Shown here: one piece after another, positions 18,167 through 26,823 of the stretch | Position numbering within the stretch: position 1 is the stretch's first letter | Layout: every line of letters begins with the position of its first letter | Assembly (NCBI GenBank): GCA_902543295.1 | Contig: CACBXW010000001.1 | Coordinates: forward strand, 186,001-250,000 | Length of the DNA stretch: 64,000 nucleotides | Direction of reading: 5' to 3' | DNA from: an uncultured Pelagibacteraceae bacterium | GTDB lineage: Bacteria; Pseudomonadota; Alphaproteobacteria; Pelagibacterales; Pelagibacteraceae | Translations under genes and position numbers: made by a program | The notes under the pieces: generated by a model | Database searches by the model: none | What the model was told of the DNA's origin: nothing | What the model saw: only the letters and a program-made list of their open reading frames with translations

Positions 18167-20505
18167 TAAGATTTTACACGTGTTTTTTGAGGATCGTAAT
18201 GCGGGAAACCAACAATTTTAGCAGGTATTCTTTTTTGATGTCCATCAATTTTACCGACTTCAACGTTCATACCTATTTCTGAATGACCTACATCAATTCT
18301 GCACAAAGCAATATTTTTATTCAAAGTAGGAGATAGACATCCGCTTGTAACTACGCCAACTTGGGATCTTCCAATGTGAACGCAATCACCGTGATTAGCT
18401 TTTTCTTTGCCTACAAGTTCTAATCCAACTAATTTCTTTTGTGGATTTTCTTTTCTCTTTATTAATGCTTCTTTACCAATGAAATCTGCTGTTTTTGTTT
18501 TTAAAGGAACCGTAAATCCAACACCAGCTTCAAAAGGGTCAACTTGGCCGTCAAATTCATTACCAAATAATATTAGTCCAGCTTCAATTCTTAATAAATC
18601 TAATGCTCCAAAACCAGCAGGTATTATTCCTTCATCTTTGCCAGCTTCCATAAGCACATCCCAAACTGCTGGTGCATCTGAAGGGTGACACCATATTTCG
18701 TATCCTAACTCGCCTGTGTATCCAGTTCTAGAAACCATTAATGGAATTCCACTAAGTTCTTTTACTCTACAGATTGTAAACCTAAACCATTGTAATTCTG
18801 AAATAGAAGGTTGTGTTGGTGGAGTAAAAATAAACTTTTCTAAAATTTTTCTACTGTTAGGTCCTTGTAGAGAAATATTATTTATTTGGTCAGTAGAGTT
18901 TTTAACTAAAACATTAAATTTTTTCTTTTTTGCTTGTTCTTTTAACCATTCACCTGCGTATTCATCACCACATACCCATCTAAATCCATGATCACTCATT
19001 TTTAACAATGTTCCATCATCAAACATAGAACCATTTTCATAACACATCGAAGAATAAACAATTTGTCCAACTGACAATTTTTTAACATTTCTTGTTAAAG
19101 TATAGTCCATTAATTCTTCTGCATCTGGACCTAATATTTCAAATTTTCTTAAAGAAGATAAATCAATTAAAACTGCTTTTTCTCTACACGCTGTATATTC
19201 ATTTATTACTCCGTGTTTAGTGTAATCATTGGGCAGCCAATATCCTCTAGCATCAACAAAATTTCTTGTTAACTTTGAAGTTCTTTCATGAAATCCTGTA
19301 TTTTTTGTTAGTTTTAATTCTGAGTCTGGTTTCATTCTAAATGCAAAAGATTTTGTAAATTCTCTTTTTTTTTCGTAAGTTCTAACAAAAATATCTGTAG
19401 GGTTCCATGAATTACATGGATCTATATCACTTGGACAGGCTGATGTTCCGCAGGTTAAATCTTTTAAAGCTCTTAATATTACATAATCTCCAGGTCTAGC
19501 AAATGACTCATCAGAAAGTACGGTATTTAAGCCTCCTGCTGAAGTATTAAAAAATAAATTTATAGCGTGCCATCCCTTTTGTCTATTAACCCCAAAATTT
19601 TCCATAGCACCACTTAAGTTATCTGAGCAATTTGGATGCCCAAAATAACCAGCATCTTCGTAATACTTCGATGTACAAGCAAGATTAAAAGTGTCATGTC
19701 TACCAACAGTATCTCTTATTACTTCTACTAAAGGCTCATGGTCTGTATCATAAAATTTTGAATACAATCCTGGTCCTGGAAATGTATTTCCCATAAAGGT
19801 CCTGGTTGTTTGCCAATCTAAACCTTTTTCAATACCTTTACCCAATTTAGCTGTATCAAAAGCAACAAAATCTGAACATTGTCTACCAGTTGGACAAATT
19901 ATTTGAATATAATCTCCTTCTTTAACTTCAAAAGAAATCGCTGATTGTTTTGCAATATTTTTTTCGTCTAGAGGATCAAAAATTGGATCTGGAATTATTC
20001 TATGTTCTTTATAGTCAACAATATTATTTCTTTTAATAAATAAAGTTAATTCTGTAGGAGGATTTTGTTCATGAACCAACATATCATTACCAGGTGCAGA
20101 AAAAATGCAATAACATTTATCTTTTGAACTTATTTTAATTTTTTCTCCTGGTGGAGTGTCTTTATCAAAAAGGATTGAGGATTTAGATTTTGCAATTTTA
20201 AGATTTCTTTTTTCTAATTGGCGCAAAGCAATTTTCGAACTTTCTTCGTTTCTATTTAAAATTTTAATTATATCATTTTCTGATTTAGATGATTTTAAAT
20301 TTAAAATTGATGGATCTGAATTTCCATCAGAATTAAAAACAACTATTTCACAAATTTGATTTCCTTCATTATTAATAATTTCAATTTCATCATCCGGAAA
20401 AACCTGAACTCCTGTTAATCCACCGCCATTAACTACATATCTTTCAACCCCAGGTGGCAAAACATTTAAACCAGGTTCATTTATTCTTAAATTTTCTTCT
20501 AACAT
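18166..20505 (-). CDS. tdm: Trimethylamine-N-oxide demethylase (aldolase)
   Basis: A 779-residue two-domain enzyme that splits TMAO to dimethylamine and formaldehyde, which can be captured on tetrahydrofolate. Residues about 180-370 are a DUF1989-type metal domain with CPTGRQCSDFVAFD and a Cys-rich CGTSACPSDIDPCNSWNP that should hold the zinc site. From about 405 to the end is a GcvT/aminomethyltransferase-type folate domain, with VCGDEYAGEW, SRTGYTGELGYEIW and a terminal FPHYDPQKTR. Domain order and length match characterised Tdm. It is transcribed divergently from the TMAO-type importer at 20647, which strongly supports the call. It overlaps the MarR-like gene by one base. Confidence 0.93.
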   Translation of the reverse strand: MLEENLRINEPGLNVLPPGVERYVVNGGGLTGVQVFPDDEIEIINNEGNQICEIVVFNSDGNSDPSILNLKSSKSENDIIKILNRNEESSKIALRQLEKRNLKIAKSKSSILFDKDTPPGEKIKISSKDKCYCIFSAPGNDMLVHEQNPPTELTLFIKRNNIVDYKEHRIIPDPIFDPLDEKNIAKQSAISFEVKEGDYIQIICPTGRQCSDFVAFDTAKLGKGIEKGLDWQTTRTFMGNTFPGPGLYSKFYDTDHEPLVEVIRDTVGRHDTFNLACTSKYYEDAGYFGHPNCSDNLSGAMENFGVNRQKGWHAINLFFNTSAGGLNTVLSDESFARPGDYVILRALKDLTCGTSACPSDIDPCNSWNPTDIFVRTYEKKREFTKSFAFRMKPDSELKLTKNTGFHERTSKLTRNFVDARGYWLPNDYTKHGVINEYTACREKAVLIDLSSLRKFEILGPDAEELMDYTLTRNVKKLSVGQIVYSSMCYENGSMFDDGTLLKMSDHGFRWVCGDEYAGEWLKEQAKKKKFNVLVKNSTDQINNISLQGPNSRKILEKFIFTPPTQPSISELQWFRFTICRVKELSGIPLMVSRTGYTGELGYEIWCHPSDAPAVWDVLMEAGKDEGIIPAGFGALDLLRIEAGLILFGNEFDGQVDPFEAGVGFTVPLKTKTADFIGKEALIKRKENPQKKLVGLELVGKEKANHGDCVHIGRSQVGVVTSGCLSPTLNKNIALCRIDVGHSEIGMNVEVGKIDGHQKRIPAKIVGFPHYDPQKTRVKS

Positions 20506-20537
20506 TTTAAATCAATGATTACTTATGTTTAAGAATA

Positions 20538-20551
20538 AATCAGTACTGATT
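20538..20551. promoter_or_regulatory. 14-bp palindrome near the tdm promoter
   Basis: AATCAGTACTGATT is a perfect palindrome about 33 bases before the tdm ATG, in the region shared with tmoX. An AT-rich -10-like stretch (TATATATACAAT, minus strand) lies just upstream of it, so the palindrome would fall near the tdm transcription start, an operator-like position. The CAGTACTG core is GC-containing and less likely by chance than pure AT palindromes. The binding protein is unknown; the co-transcribed MarR-like protein is a candidate. Confidence 0.45.
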
Positions 20552-20584
20552 AATTGTATATATAAATTTTAGTACCAACTTTTG

Positions 20585-20613
20585 TTGACTGTGAGATTAA
20601 ATTTAAGGATACT
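20585..20613 (+). promoter_or_regulatory. Candidate promoter of tmoX
   Basis: TTGACT (one mismatch to the -35 consensus) is separated by 17 bases from GATACT (two mismatches to the -10 consensus). This would give a leader of roughly 25-27 bases ending in the strong GAGAGGAG ribosome site of tmoX. The spacing is ideal, but AT-rich sequence makes weak matches common, so this is a moderate call. Confidence 0.5.
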
Positions 20614-20619
20614 TACTTA

Positions 20620-20633
20620 CTTAATATATTAAG
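20620..20633. promoter_or_regulatory. 14-bp palindrome in the tmoX leader
   Basis: CTTAATATATTAAG is a perfect palindrome between the candidate -10 box and the ribosome site of tmoX. It could be an operator at the transcription start or a short leader hairpin. It is purely AT apart from the ends, so chance occurrence is more likely than for the palindrome at 20538. Confidence 0.35.
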
Positions 20634-20646
20634 AGAGGAGAAATAA

Positions 20647-21591
20647 ATGAAGAAAATACTATCTTTACTCTCAGCTATAGTAATTACTGTAGTAAGCTTT
20701 GCAGGAATATCTAACGCTGACAGTAAAAAACCCATAGTGATCCCAACTCATAACTGGTCAAGTCAAATTGTTATGGCCTATGTTATTGGTGGAATCTTTG
20801 AAAGCATGGGTAACAATGTTAAATATGTAAATGCTGACTCTCAAGCGGTTTACGAGTCAATTAGAATTGGTGATGTAACTATATCCCATGAGGTATGGGA
20901 ATCTGCTTTCGGTAAGTCATTTACAACAGCTTTAGACAAAGGTGGTTTGTTAGACTGGGGTGATCATGAAGCAAGAACTCTTGAGGATATGGGATATCCA
21001 AACTGGGTTGTTGAAAAAGGTCTATGTCCAGGTCTACCAGATTGGACAGCTCTAAAAAATCCAGACTGTGCAAAAAACTTTACAACACCTGACTCTCCAG
21101 ATGGAAAAGGAAGAATGTTGGAAGGACCACAAACTTGGCATGGTGACTTAATCCCTCAAAGGATTGATGCTCTAGGCTTAGGAGATTTATGGTGGGTTAA
21201 GTTTGCTGGAGGTGCTGATGCACTTTGGGCAGAGTTAGCAGCTGCTGAAAAAGAAGGAAGAGGAACAATAATTTTCAACTGGACACCAAACTTTACTGAT
21301 GGTGCTGGTTTTACATTTATCGACTTCCCTCCATACACAGCTGGTTGTAGACCAGCAGATGGTGGTGATGGAAAATGTGGTTCTCCGGATGGTTATTTGA
21401 AAAAAGCAGTTCACGAAGATTTTCCAAAAACTCATCCAGATGCAGCAGCAGCGTTCAAAAAATTGTCATTCTCAACAAGTCAAATTGGTGCAATGGCAGC
21501 TTTAGTAGACGTTGACAAAATGACTCACGAAGATGCAGCTAAAAAATGGTTAGCTGATAACGAGTCAACTTGGAAAGCTTTCCTTAAATAA
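20647..21591 (+). CDS. tmoX: Periplasmic binding protein of TMAO/betaine-type ABC importer (TmoX-like)
   Basis: A 314-residue protein with a Sec signal peptide (about residues 1-24, ending near SNADS) and an OpuAC/ProX-type ligand-binding fold. Trp-rich segments HNWSSQ, HEVWESAFG, DLWWVKFAGG and IFNWTPNF should form the aromatic cage that holds a quaternary or N-oxide amine. It is divergent from tdm and upstream of a matching ATPase and permease, which supports TMAO as ligand; glycine betaine or choline remain possible. A strong terminator follows, a common way to make far more binding protein than transporter. The ribosome site is GAGAGGAG. Confidence 0.85.
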   Translation: MKKILSLLSAIVITVVSFAGISNADSKKPIVIPTHNWSSQIVMAYVIGGIFESMGNNVKYVNADSQAVYESIRIGDVTISHEVWESAFGKSFTTALDKGGLLDWGDHEARTLEDMGYPNWVVEKGLCPGLPDWTALKNPDCAKNFTTPDSPDGKGRMLEGPQTWHGDLIPQRIDALGLGDLWWVKFAGGADALWAELAAAEKEGRGTIIFNWTPNFTDGAGFTFIDFPPYTAGCRPADGGDGKCGSPDGYLKKAVHEDFPKTHPDAAAAFKKLSFSTSQIGAMAALVDVDKMTHEDAAKKWLADNESTWKAFLK

Positions 21592-21613
21592 GGATAAAAG
21601 TTAAAAAATTAAG

Positions 21614-21648
21614 ATCTCCCCCAATTCTGTTGGGGGGGATTTTTTTTT
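21614..21648 (+). terminator. Intrinsic terminator after tmoX
   Basis: An 11-bp stem (ATCTCCCCCAA with TTGGGGGGGAT, one G-T wobble), a TTCTG loop and a run of nine T. A textbook Rho-independent terminator. It separates the binding-protein gene from the downstream MORN, ATPase and permease genes, which must use read-through or their own promoter. Confidence 0.93.
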
Positions 21649-21673
21649 ATAAAGATTTGTGTAAAATATATTT

Positions 21674-22051
21674 ATGAGAAAATATCTTTTTTACTTTTTT
21701 TTAAGTTTATTAATAAGCTCATCAGTTTTTGCTCGAAGCACCGGATGTAAAGAAGGTAACTGTGAAAATGGATATGGAAAATGGGTTTATACAGATAAAA
21801 CTACTTATGAAGGTGAGTGGGTAGGAACAAAAAAAAATGGCCAAGGTGTAGAAACATGGCCAAACGGATATATCTATAAAGGTGAGTTTAAAAACAGTGT
21901 TTGGAGTGGAGTTGGAACTTTAACTTTCCCAGATGGTTCTACTTATGAAGGAGAGTGGGCTAATGGTTTTATGAATGGCAAAGGAACATTTACTTGGGCT
22001 AATGGCGACCAAAAAGTAGGAATTTGGAAAAACGGTAAATTACAAGATTAA
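21674..22051 (+). CDS. Secreted MORN-repeat protein
   Basis: A 125-residue protein with a signal peptide (about residues 1-20, cut near VFARS) and four MORN-type repeats: NGYGKWVY, TYEGEWVGTKKNGQG, YKGEFKNSVWSGVG and TYEGEWANGFMNGKG. MORN repeats form an extended beta-hairpin stack, often binding lipids or proteins. Its stop overlaps the next gene's start by one base (TAATG). It lies between tmoX and the importer's ATPase gene, but nothing in the sequence shows a link to transport; this may be an insertion of an unrelated envelope gene. Confidence 0.75.
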   Translation: MRKYLFYFFLSLLISSSVFARSTGCKEGNCENGYGKWVYTDKTTYEGEWVGTKKNGQGVETWPNGYIYKGEFKNSVWSGVGTLTFPDGSTYEGEWANGFMNGKGTFTWANGDQKVGIWKNGKLQD

Positions 22052-22602
22052 TGTCGAACGAAACTTCATTTAATAAATTAAAAGGATTACCCGAGAACCT
22101 AAAACAATTTATAGGACTAATAATTTTAACAATAGTCATAATTACTTCTTTTGCTATTTTAAATAATATATTTAGCGAGGGTGATGAATTAGTTAGGAAA
22201 ATGAAATTGGAAGAAGAGAGAATTGCAAAAGAGAGAAAACTAAGTGCATTAATTTCAAAACTTCCCTCGGGTATATTAGTAACTTTTGATGGTACTGATC
22301 ATTATAAATTATCAGATGAATTGTATGAGGGAGTGTGTAATGCCACAAAGCTTATCCCCCAAAGAGCAATAATGGGTGCAAATTTCTTAAATTTTAGAGC
22401 ACACGAAATTTATACTATTAACGGCAATAAGATTGATGAAACATTTGTTGAATGGGATGCTGAAAAAAAGAAATGTTTTGCAGGTTTTACAGTTAGTGGA
22501 AATAACGTAGGAGTAGACGAAACAATTAAAGTAAGCGGTGAAGCCTTAAGTTTTTTAAGTACTGGAATTGATACAAGGGTTTATTTTATTAAAAATTTTT
22601 AA
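22051..22602 (+). CDS. Membrane-anchored hypothetical protein
   Basis: A 183-residue protein with one N-terminal membrane helix (FIGLIILTIVIITSFAIL, about residues 19-37), a short charged coiled-coil-like stretch (KMKLEEERIAKERKLSAL), then a soluble domain that contains two Cys residues (CNATK, KCFAGF). It begins at the stop of the MORN gene and so is co-translated with it. No family is recognised. Together the two genes look like a small envelope module inside the importer locus. Confidence 0.65.
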   Translation: MSNETSFNKLKGLPENLKQFIGLIILTIVIITSFAILNNIFSEGDELVRKMKLEEERIAKERKLSALISKLPSGILVTFDGTDHYKLSDELYEGVCNATKLIPQRAIMGANFLNFRAHEIYTINGNKIDETFVEWDAEKKKCFAGFTVSGNNVGVDETIKVSGEALSFLSTGIDTRVYFIKNF

Positions 22603-22666
22603 TGGAAATAAGCTTCAATTATATTGATTTTAATTTAATTAATTTTCGTATACTTTTATAAGAATT

Positions 22667-23698
22667 ATGTCTGAAGCAGTAATCAAATGCGAAGCAGTTT
22701 ATAAAATTTTTGGTGAAAACGCCAAAAAGATGCTTCAAGATTCAAATGGTAATGTTGATGCTAAAACATTTCAAGAAAATGGTTGTATAGTAGGTGTTAA
22801 CAATGCCTCTTTTGAAGTGGCAAAAGGAGAGATGCTTGTTGTAATGGGCTTATCTGGATCTGGTAAGTCAACTTTACTAAGGTGTATATCAAGATTAACA
22901 GATGCAACAGATGGAAAAATTTTCATTGAAGGTCAAGATTTATTAAATTTAAATAATAAAGAGTTAATTGAGCTTAGAAGAAACAAAATGGGAATGGTTT
23001 TCCAAAGCTTTGCTCTTCTTCCACACAAAACCGTTGTAGAAAATATAGCTTTTCCTCTTCAAATCAAAGGTGTCAAAACTGAGGAGAGCATTAATAAAGC
23101 AATGGAGATGGTTAAATTAGTTGGACTTGATGGAAGAGAAAATTATTTTCCAAGAGAACTTTCAGGTGGACAACAACAAAGAGTGGGTATTGCAAGATCT
23201 CTAGCAGTTGAACCTGATATATGGTTTTTAGATGAACCTTTTTCTGCTTTAGATCCTTTAATTAGAAAAGAAATGCAAGATGAATTTTTAAGACTTCAAG
23301 AAAAATTACAAAAAACAATTATGTTTATTACTCATGATTTTGATGAAGCATTAAAACTTGCTGATCGAATTGCAATTATGAAAGATGGTATAATTGAACA
23401 ACTAGATACACCTGCAAATATAGTTTTAAACCCAGCCACAGAATATGTAAGAAAATTTACTGAAGAAGTACCTAGAGAAAAAGTTTTATTAATTGAAGAT
23501 GTAATGGATGAATCTATATCTAATAATTTAGGTGATGTTAAAGTTTCAAAAGATGAAATCATAGAAAATGTTGCAGAAAAAATATTAACGCAAGAAAAAT
23601 CTGTAGCAGTTATAGATGAAAATAATAAAACCGTTGGTTCAATCAACCCGACAAAAATAATAAATACTGTCTTTGGCGGAAGAAAGAACGGAAAATAA
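22667..23698 (+). CDS. tmoW: ABC importer ATPase, ProV/OpuAA type (TmoW-like)
   Basis: A 343-residue ATP-binding subunit. Walker A is GLSGSGKST at 61-69, the ABC signature LSGGQQQR at 165-172 and Walker B ends WFLDEP near 190. The N-terminus has the extra loop seen in glycine-betaine-type ATPases (KNFGENAKKML-like). The C-terminal ~90 residues are a reduced CBS-like region, shorter than in ProV (~400). It lies four bases before the permease and downstream of tmoX. It should power uptake of TMAO or a related methylated amine. Confidence 0.85.
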   Translation: MSEAVIKCEAVYKIFGENAKKMLQDSNGNVDAKTFQENGCIVGVNNASFEVAKGEMLVVMGLSGSGKSTLLRCISRLTDATDGKIFIEGQDLLNLNNKELIELRRNKMGMVFQSFALLPHKTVVENIAFPLQIKGVKTEESINKAMEMVKLVGLDGRENYFPRELSGGQQQRVGIARSLAVEPDIWFLDEPFSALDPLIRKEMQDEFLRLQEKLQKTIMFITHDFDEALKLADRIAIMKDGIIEQLDTPANIVLNPATEYVRKFTEEVPREKVLLIEDVMDESISNNLGDVKVSKDEIIENVAEKILTQEKSVAVIDENNKTVGSINPTKIINTVFGGRKNGK

Positions 23699-23701
23699 AT
23701 T

Positions 23702-25855
23702 ATGGAATTTTTAAAAAAATATCCGAAAATATTTCAGTGGTTATTTCTATTAGTTGTTTTCTTTGCTCTTTGTTTTGCTATTGATGTTCCAGAAACATAT
23801 AAATTCATTAGAGGCCAAGCTGAATTCGTAAAAGACCCTAATCAAAGTAGTTATATATTTTTAGGCAAAGAAGTAAGATATTACGCCTTTGATGTTTTCT
23901 GGCGTCTTCCTCCATTACTTGGATGGTTACCAATATGGATAAATGACTCTTTGTTTTTCTTAATGAATGAGTGGATGCCAATGGAGTTTTGGAATGAGGA
24001 CACTCAAGAATTTAAAACCAGACCAATAGTTTTGCAAATTAGCAGAAATTTAACAGCTTTTATGACCTTTTTAATAGAATTAATTAGAGAAATTCTATTA
24101 GGTGGAATTGAAACAATTGTTGCCTTTACAAGTTGGGATTGGATCGATGCGAACCCTTGGGCAGAGTTACCAGGTCTACCTTGGACAATAGTTGCAGCTG
24201 GCTTTGCAATACTTGCTTATAAATTAAGTGGTATTGGACTCGCTTTATTTGCCGGTTTAACAATGGTTTACATTTCTATATTTGGACAATGGAAACCATC
24301 GATGCAAACACTCTCTTTTATTTTAGTTGCTGCGCCTCTATCTTTTATATTTGGGTTAAGTTTAGGTATTGCAGCTTATAAAAGTAAACGTGTAGAAAAA
24401 GCTCTATATCCAATTCTATTAGTTATGCAAACAATGCCACAATATGCAGTATTAGTTCCTGCACTTGTTCTTTTTGGAGTCGGTGACCACGCTGCAGTAA
24501 TTATAACTATGGTTGTTGCTGTTCCACCCATGATATTACTTACTTTACTAGGATTGAGAGCTATTCCTCCAGAAGTGATTGAAGCTGGAAGAATGAGTGG
24601 TTGTAATAATTGGCAACTAATGTCTAAAGTGCTAATTCCAACGGCCAGACGAGATATTTTAATTGGCGTAAACCAGGTTATCATGGTGTGCTTTTCTATG
24701 GCTGTTATTTCAGCCTTCATTGGAGCGAAAGGTCTAGGTTTTAATTTATTGTTAGCGCTAAATCAGCTTAATATCGGATTAGCATTAGAAGCTGGTCTTT
24801 GTATAAGTCTAATTGCAATTTTATTAGATAAAATGTCATTAGCATGGGCAAACAAGCAAGTTGATTATTTTGGCAATTTGAATTTTTTTCAAAGAAATAA
24901 AAATTTATTATTTTTTAGTATTACGGTCATAATTGGAATTTTACTCGCTTACTTTGGATCTGTTTATTTTAAAGGTGGTTACAATTATTTATTTGAAGTT
25001 CCACACAATAAAGGAATATCAACTGCTGATTTTTGGAATAAAGGTGTCGATTGGATTTTTGATACCTTCTTTGTTTATATAAAAGCATTTAATACATGGT
25101 TAATTCAAGAAGTGTTACAACCAATGAGGGCTTTGTATTTAAGGATGCCAGCTGTTGCTACATTAGTCCTAGTTGTTGGTGCAGGCTATTTAATTGGTGG
25201 AATTAGATCTGCATTAGTAGTTTGTGGTTTGACATTATTCATAGCTCTAAGCCCTTGGTGGGATAGAGCCTTAGTAACGGCTTACATGGCAACATTTGGG
25301 GTAATTGTCTCTTGTATAATTGGTTTTACGGTTGGCACATTATGTTTTCAAAATAAACATTCTGCAAAATTTATGTTAGGGGTATGTGATATATTTCAAA
25401 CATTTCCATCATTTGTTTATCTTATTCCTGTTATGATGCTTTTTGGAATAACTGACACTTCTGTTCTTATTGCTGTCATTGTTTATGCAACTATACCAGC
25501 AACAAGATATACAATTGAAGGGCTTCGAAGTGTTCCAGCAGGTTTACATGATGCAGCGACGATGTCTGGTGTAAATAAATTTCAAAGATTAACAAAAATT
25601 GAATTTCCTTTAGCATTCCCTCATATGATGCTTGGTATAAATCAAACAATAGTGTTTGCATTATTTATGGTGATTATAGGAGCATTTATCGGCACTGAAG
25701 ATTTAGGGCAATATATTTTAAAAGCTTTATCAGATAAAAATGGTGCTGGTATTGGATTAACTTTGGGTATTTGTGTAGCTTTTATAGGTTTAATTTTTGA
25801 TAATTTGATAAGAACTTGGGTAGAAAAAAGAAAAAAACATCTAGGAATTGCTTAA
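23702..25855 (+). CDS. tmoV: Double-length ABC importer permease (TmoV-like)
   Basis: A 717-residue inner-membrane protein with two permease units in one chain. Each half has a binding-protein-dependent transport loop: IPPEVIEAGRMSGCNNWQLM (about residue 290) and VPAGLHDAATMSGVNKFQRL (about residue 620). The N-terminus has an extra membrane segment and a periplasmic stretch. Fused double permeases of this kind are typical of TmoV and some proline-betaine systems; ordinary ProW is about 350 residues. It follows the ATPase after four bases and probably acts with TmoX. Substrate assignment rests on the neighbouring tdm. Confidence 0.85.
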   Translation: MEFLKKYPKIFQWLFLLVVFFALCFAIDVPETYKFIRGQAEFVKDPNQSSYIFLGKEVRYYAFDVFWRLPPLLGWLPIWINDSLFFLMNEWMPMEFWNEDTQEFKTRPIVLQISRNLTAFMTFLIELIREILLGGIETIVAFTSWDWIDANPWAELPGLPWTIVAAGFAILAYKLSGIGLALFAGLTMVYISIFGQWKPSMQTLSFILVAAPLSFIFGLSLGIAAYKSKRVEKALYPILLVMQTMPQYAVLVPALVLFGVGDHAAVIITMVVAVPPMILLTLLGLRAIPPEVIEAGRMSGCNNWQLMSKVLIPTARRDILIGVNQVIMVCFSMAVISAFIGAKGLGFNLLLALNQLNIGLALEAGLCISLIAILLDKMSLAWANKQVDYFGNLNFFQRNKNLLFFSITVIIGILLAYFGSVYFKGGYNYLFEVPHNKGISTADFWNKGVDWIFDTFFVYIKAFNTWLIQEVLQPMRALYLRMPAVATLVLVVGAGYLIGGIRSALVVCGLTLFIALSPWWDRALVTAYMATFGVIVSCIIGFTVGTLCFQNKHSAKFMLGVCDIFQTFPSFVYLIPVMMLFGITDTSVLIAVIVYATIPATRYTIEGLRSVPAGLHDAATMSGVNKFQRLTKIEFPLAFPHMMLGINQTIVFALFMVIIGAFIGTEDLGQYILKALSDKNGAGIGLTLGICVAFIGLIFDNLIRTWVEKRKKHLGIA

Positions 25856-25861
25856 TCTTAA

Positions 25862-26821
25862 ATGAAAAAAATTTTAATAATAGGCGGTGGCGCAATGGGA
25901 TCTGCATTTACTTTTCCATGTATAGATAACAAAAATGAAGTAACTATCACAGAGCCTTATAATAAAACTTTTATTAAAAATTTGTCTTCAAAAAAGAAAT
26001 ATCATTCTAGTTTAAAAATAAATTTACCAAATAAACTAAAATACAAAAAATATTCAACTGATCTATTAAAAAATAAATATGATTTGGTAGTTGTTGCGTT
26101 AAGTTTATCAGGAATAAATTTTATTAGTGAAGAATTTAAAAAATCAAATATTAAAAGTCCAATTCTTATTCTTACCAAAGGTTTGAAGTATGAGAAAAAA
26201 AAACAGAAAATTTTTACTATTTCAGAGGATATAAAGAAAACTAATAAAAATATAAACGTTTCAGTTTTAAAAGGACCTTGCTTAGCAAAAGAACTTTCAA
26301 ATAAAAAACAAACAAGTGTAATTGTTGCTAATAAAAATATCAAAACCGCAAAAAAAATTTGTAATATGATAACTACAAAATACTATTTAACCGAAACTTC
26401 GAAAGATGTTATTGGAGTTGAGATCTGTTCTTCAATTAAAAATATTTATTCAATGATTATCGGGGCTGGAGATAGTTTAAATATGTCTTCAAGTTTATTC
26501 AAAAAATCTATAAATGAGATGATATATATTACTAAATATTTTAAAGGAAAAATTGAGACTGCTCTTGGATTGGCTGGAGTTGGAGATTTATACGTCAGTG
26601 CTGCTGGAGGTAGAAATAGTAAAATGGGAAGTTATTTAGGGCAAGGCTATACATTCAAAAATGCTAAAAGAAAATTTATGCCTAATGAAACCGTAGAGGG
26701 AGAGCAACTTGCAAGAGAAATTGCTCCATTTGTAATAAAAAAAATTCAACAAAAAAAAATCCCTTTGATGACAAAATTAATTAAATCTATAATTAATAAC
26801 AAAAAATTAATATTAAATTAA
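25862..26821 (+). CDS. gpsA: NAD(P)-dependent glycerol-3-phosphate dehydrogenase-like protein
   Basis: A 319-residue cytoplasmic oxidoreductase. The N-terminal dinucleotide motif is ILIIGGGAMGSAF. LKGPCLAKEL corresponds to the conserved GPSxAxE region of GpsA, VEICSSIKNIYSMIIGAGD to its catalytic Lys region, and TALGLAGVGDLYVSAAGGRNS to the C-terminal substrate region. GpsA interconverts dihydroxyacetone phosphate and glycerol-3-phosphate. It is close to the ABC genes on both sides (6 and 2 bases), so it may work in catabolism of the imported glycosyl compound rather than, or besides, phospholipid synthesis. Confidence 0.85.
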   Translation: MKKILIIGGGAMGSAFTFPCIDNKNEVTITEPYNKTFIKNLSSKKKYHSSLKINLPNKLKYKKYSTDLLKNKYDLVVVALSLSGINFISEEFKKSNIKSPILILTKGLKYEKKKQKIFTISEDIKKTNKNINVSVLKGPCLAKELSNKKQTSVIVANKNIKTAKKICNMITTKYYLTETSKDVIGVEICSSIKNIYSMIIGAGDSLNMSSSLFKKSINEMIYITKYFKGKIETALGLAGVGDLYVSAAGGRNSKMGSYLGQGYTFKNAKRKFMPNETVEGEQLAREIAPFVIKKIQQKKIPLMTKLIKSIINNKKLILN

Positions 26822-26823
26822 AA

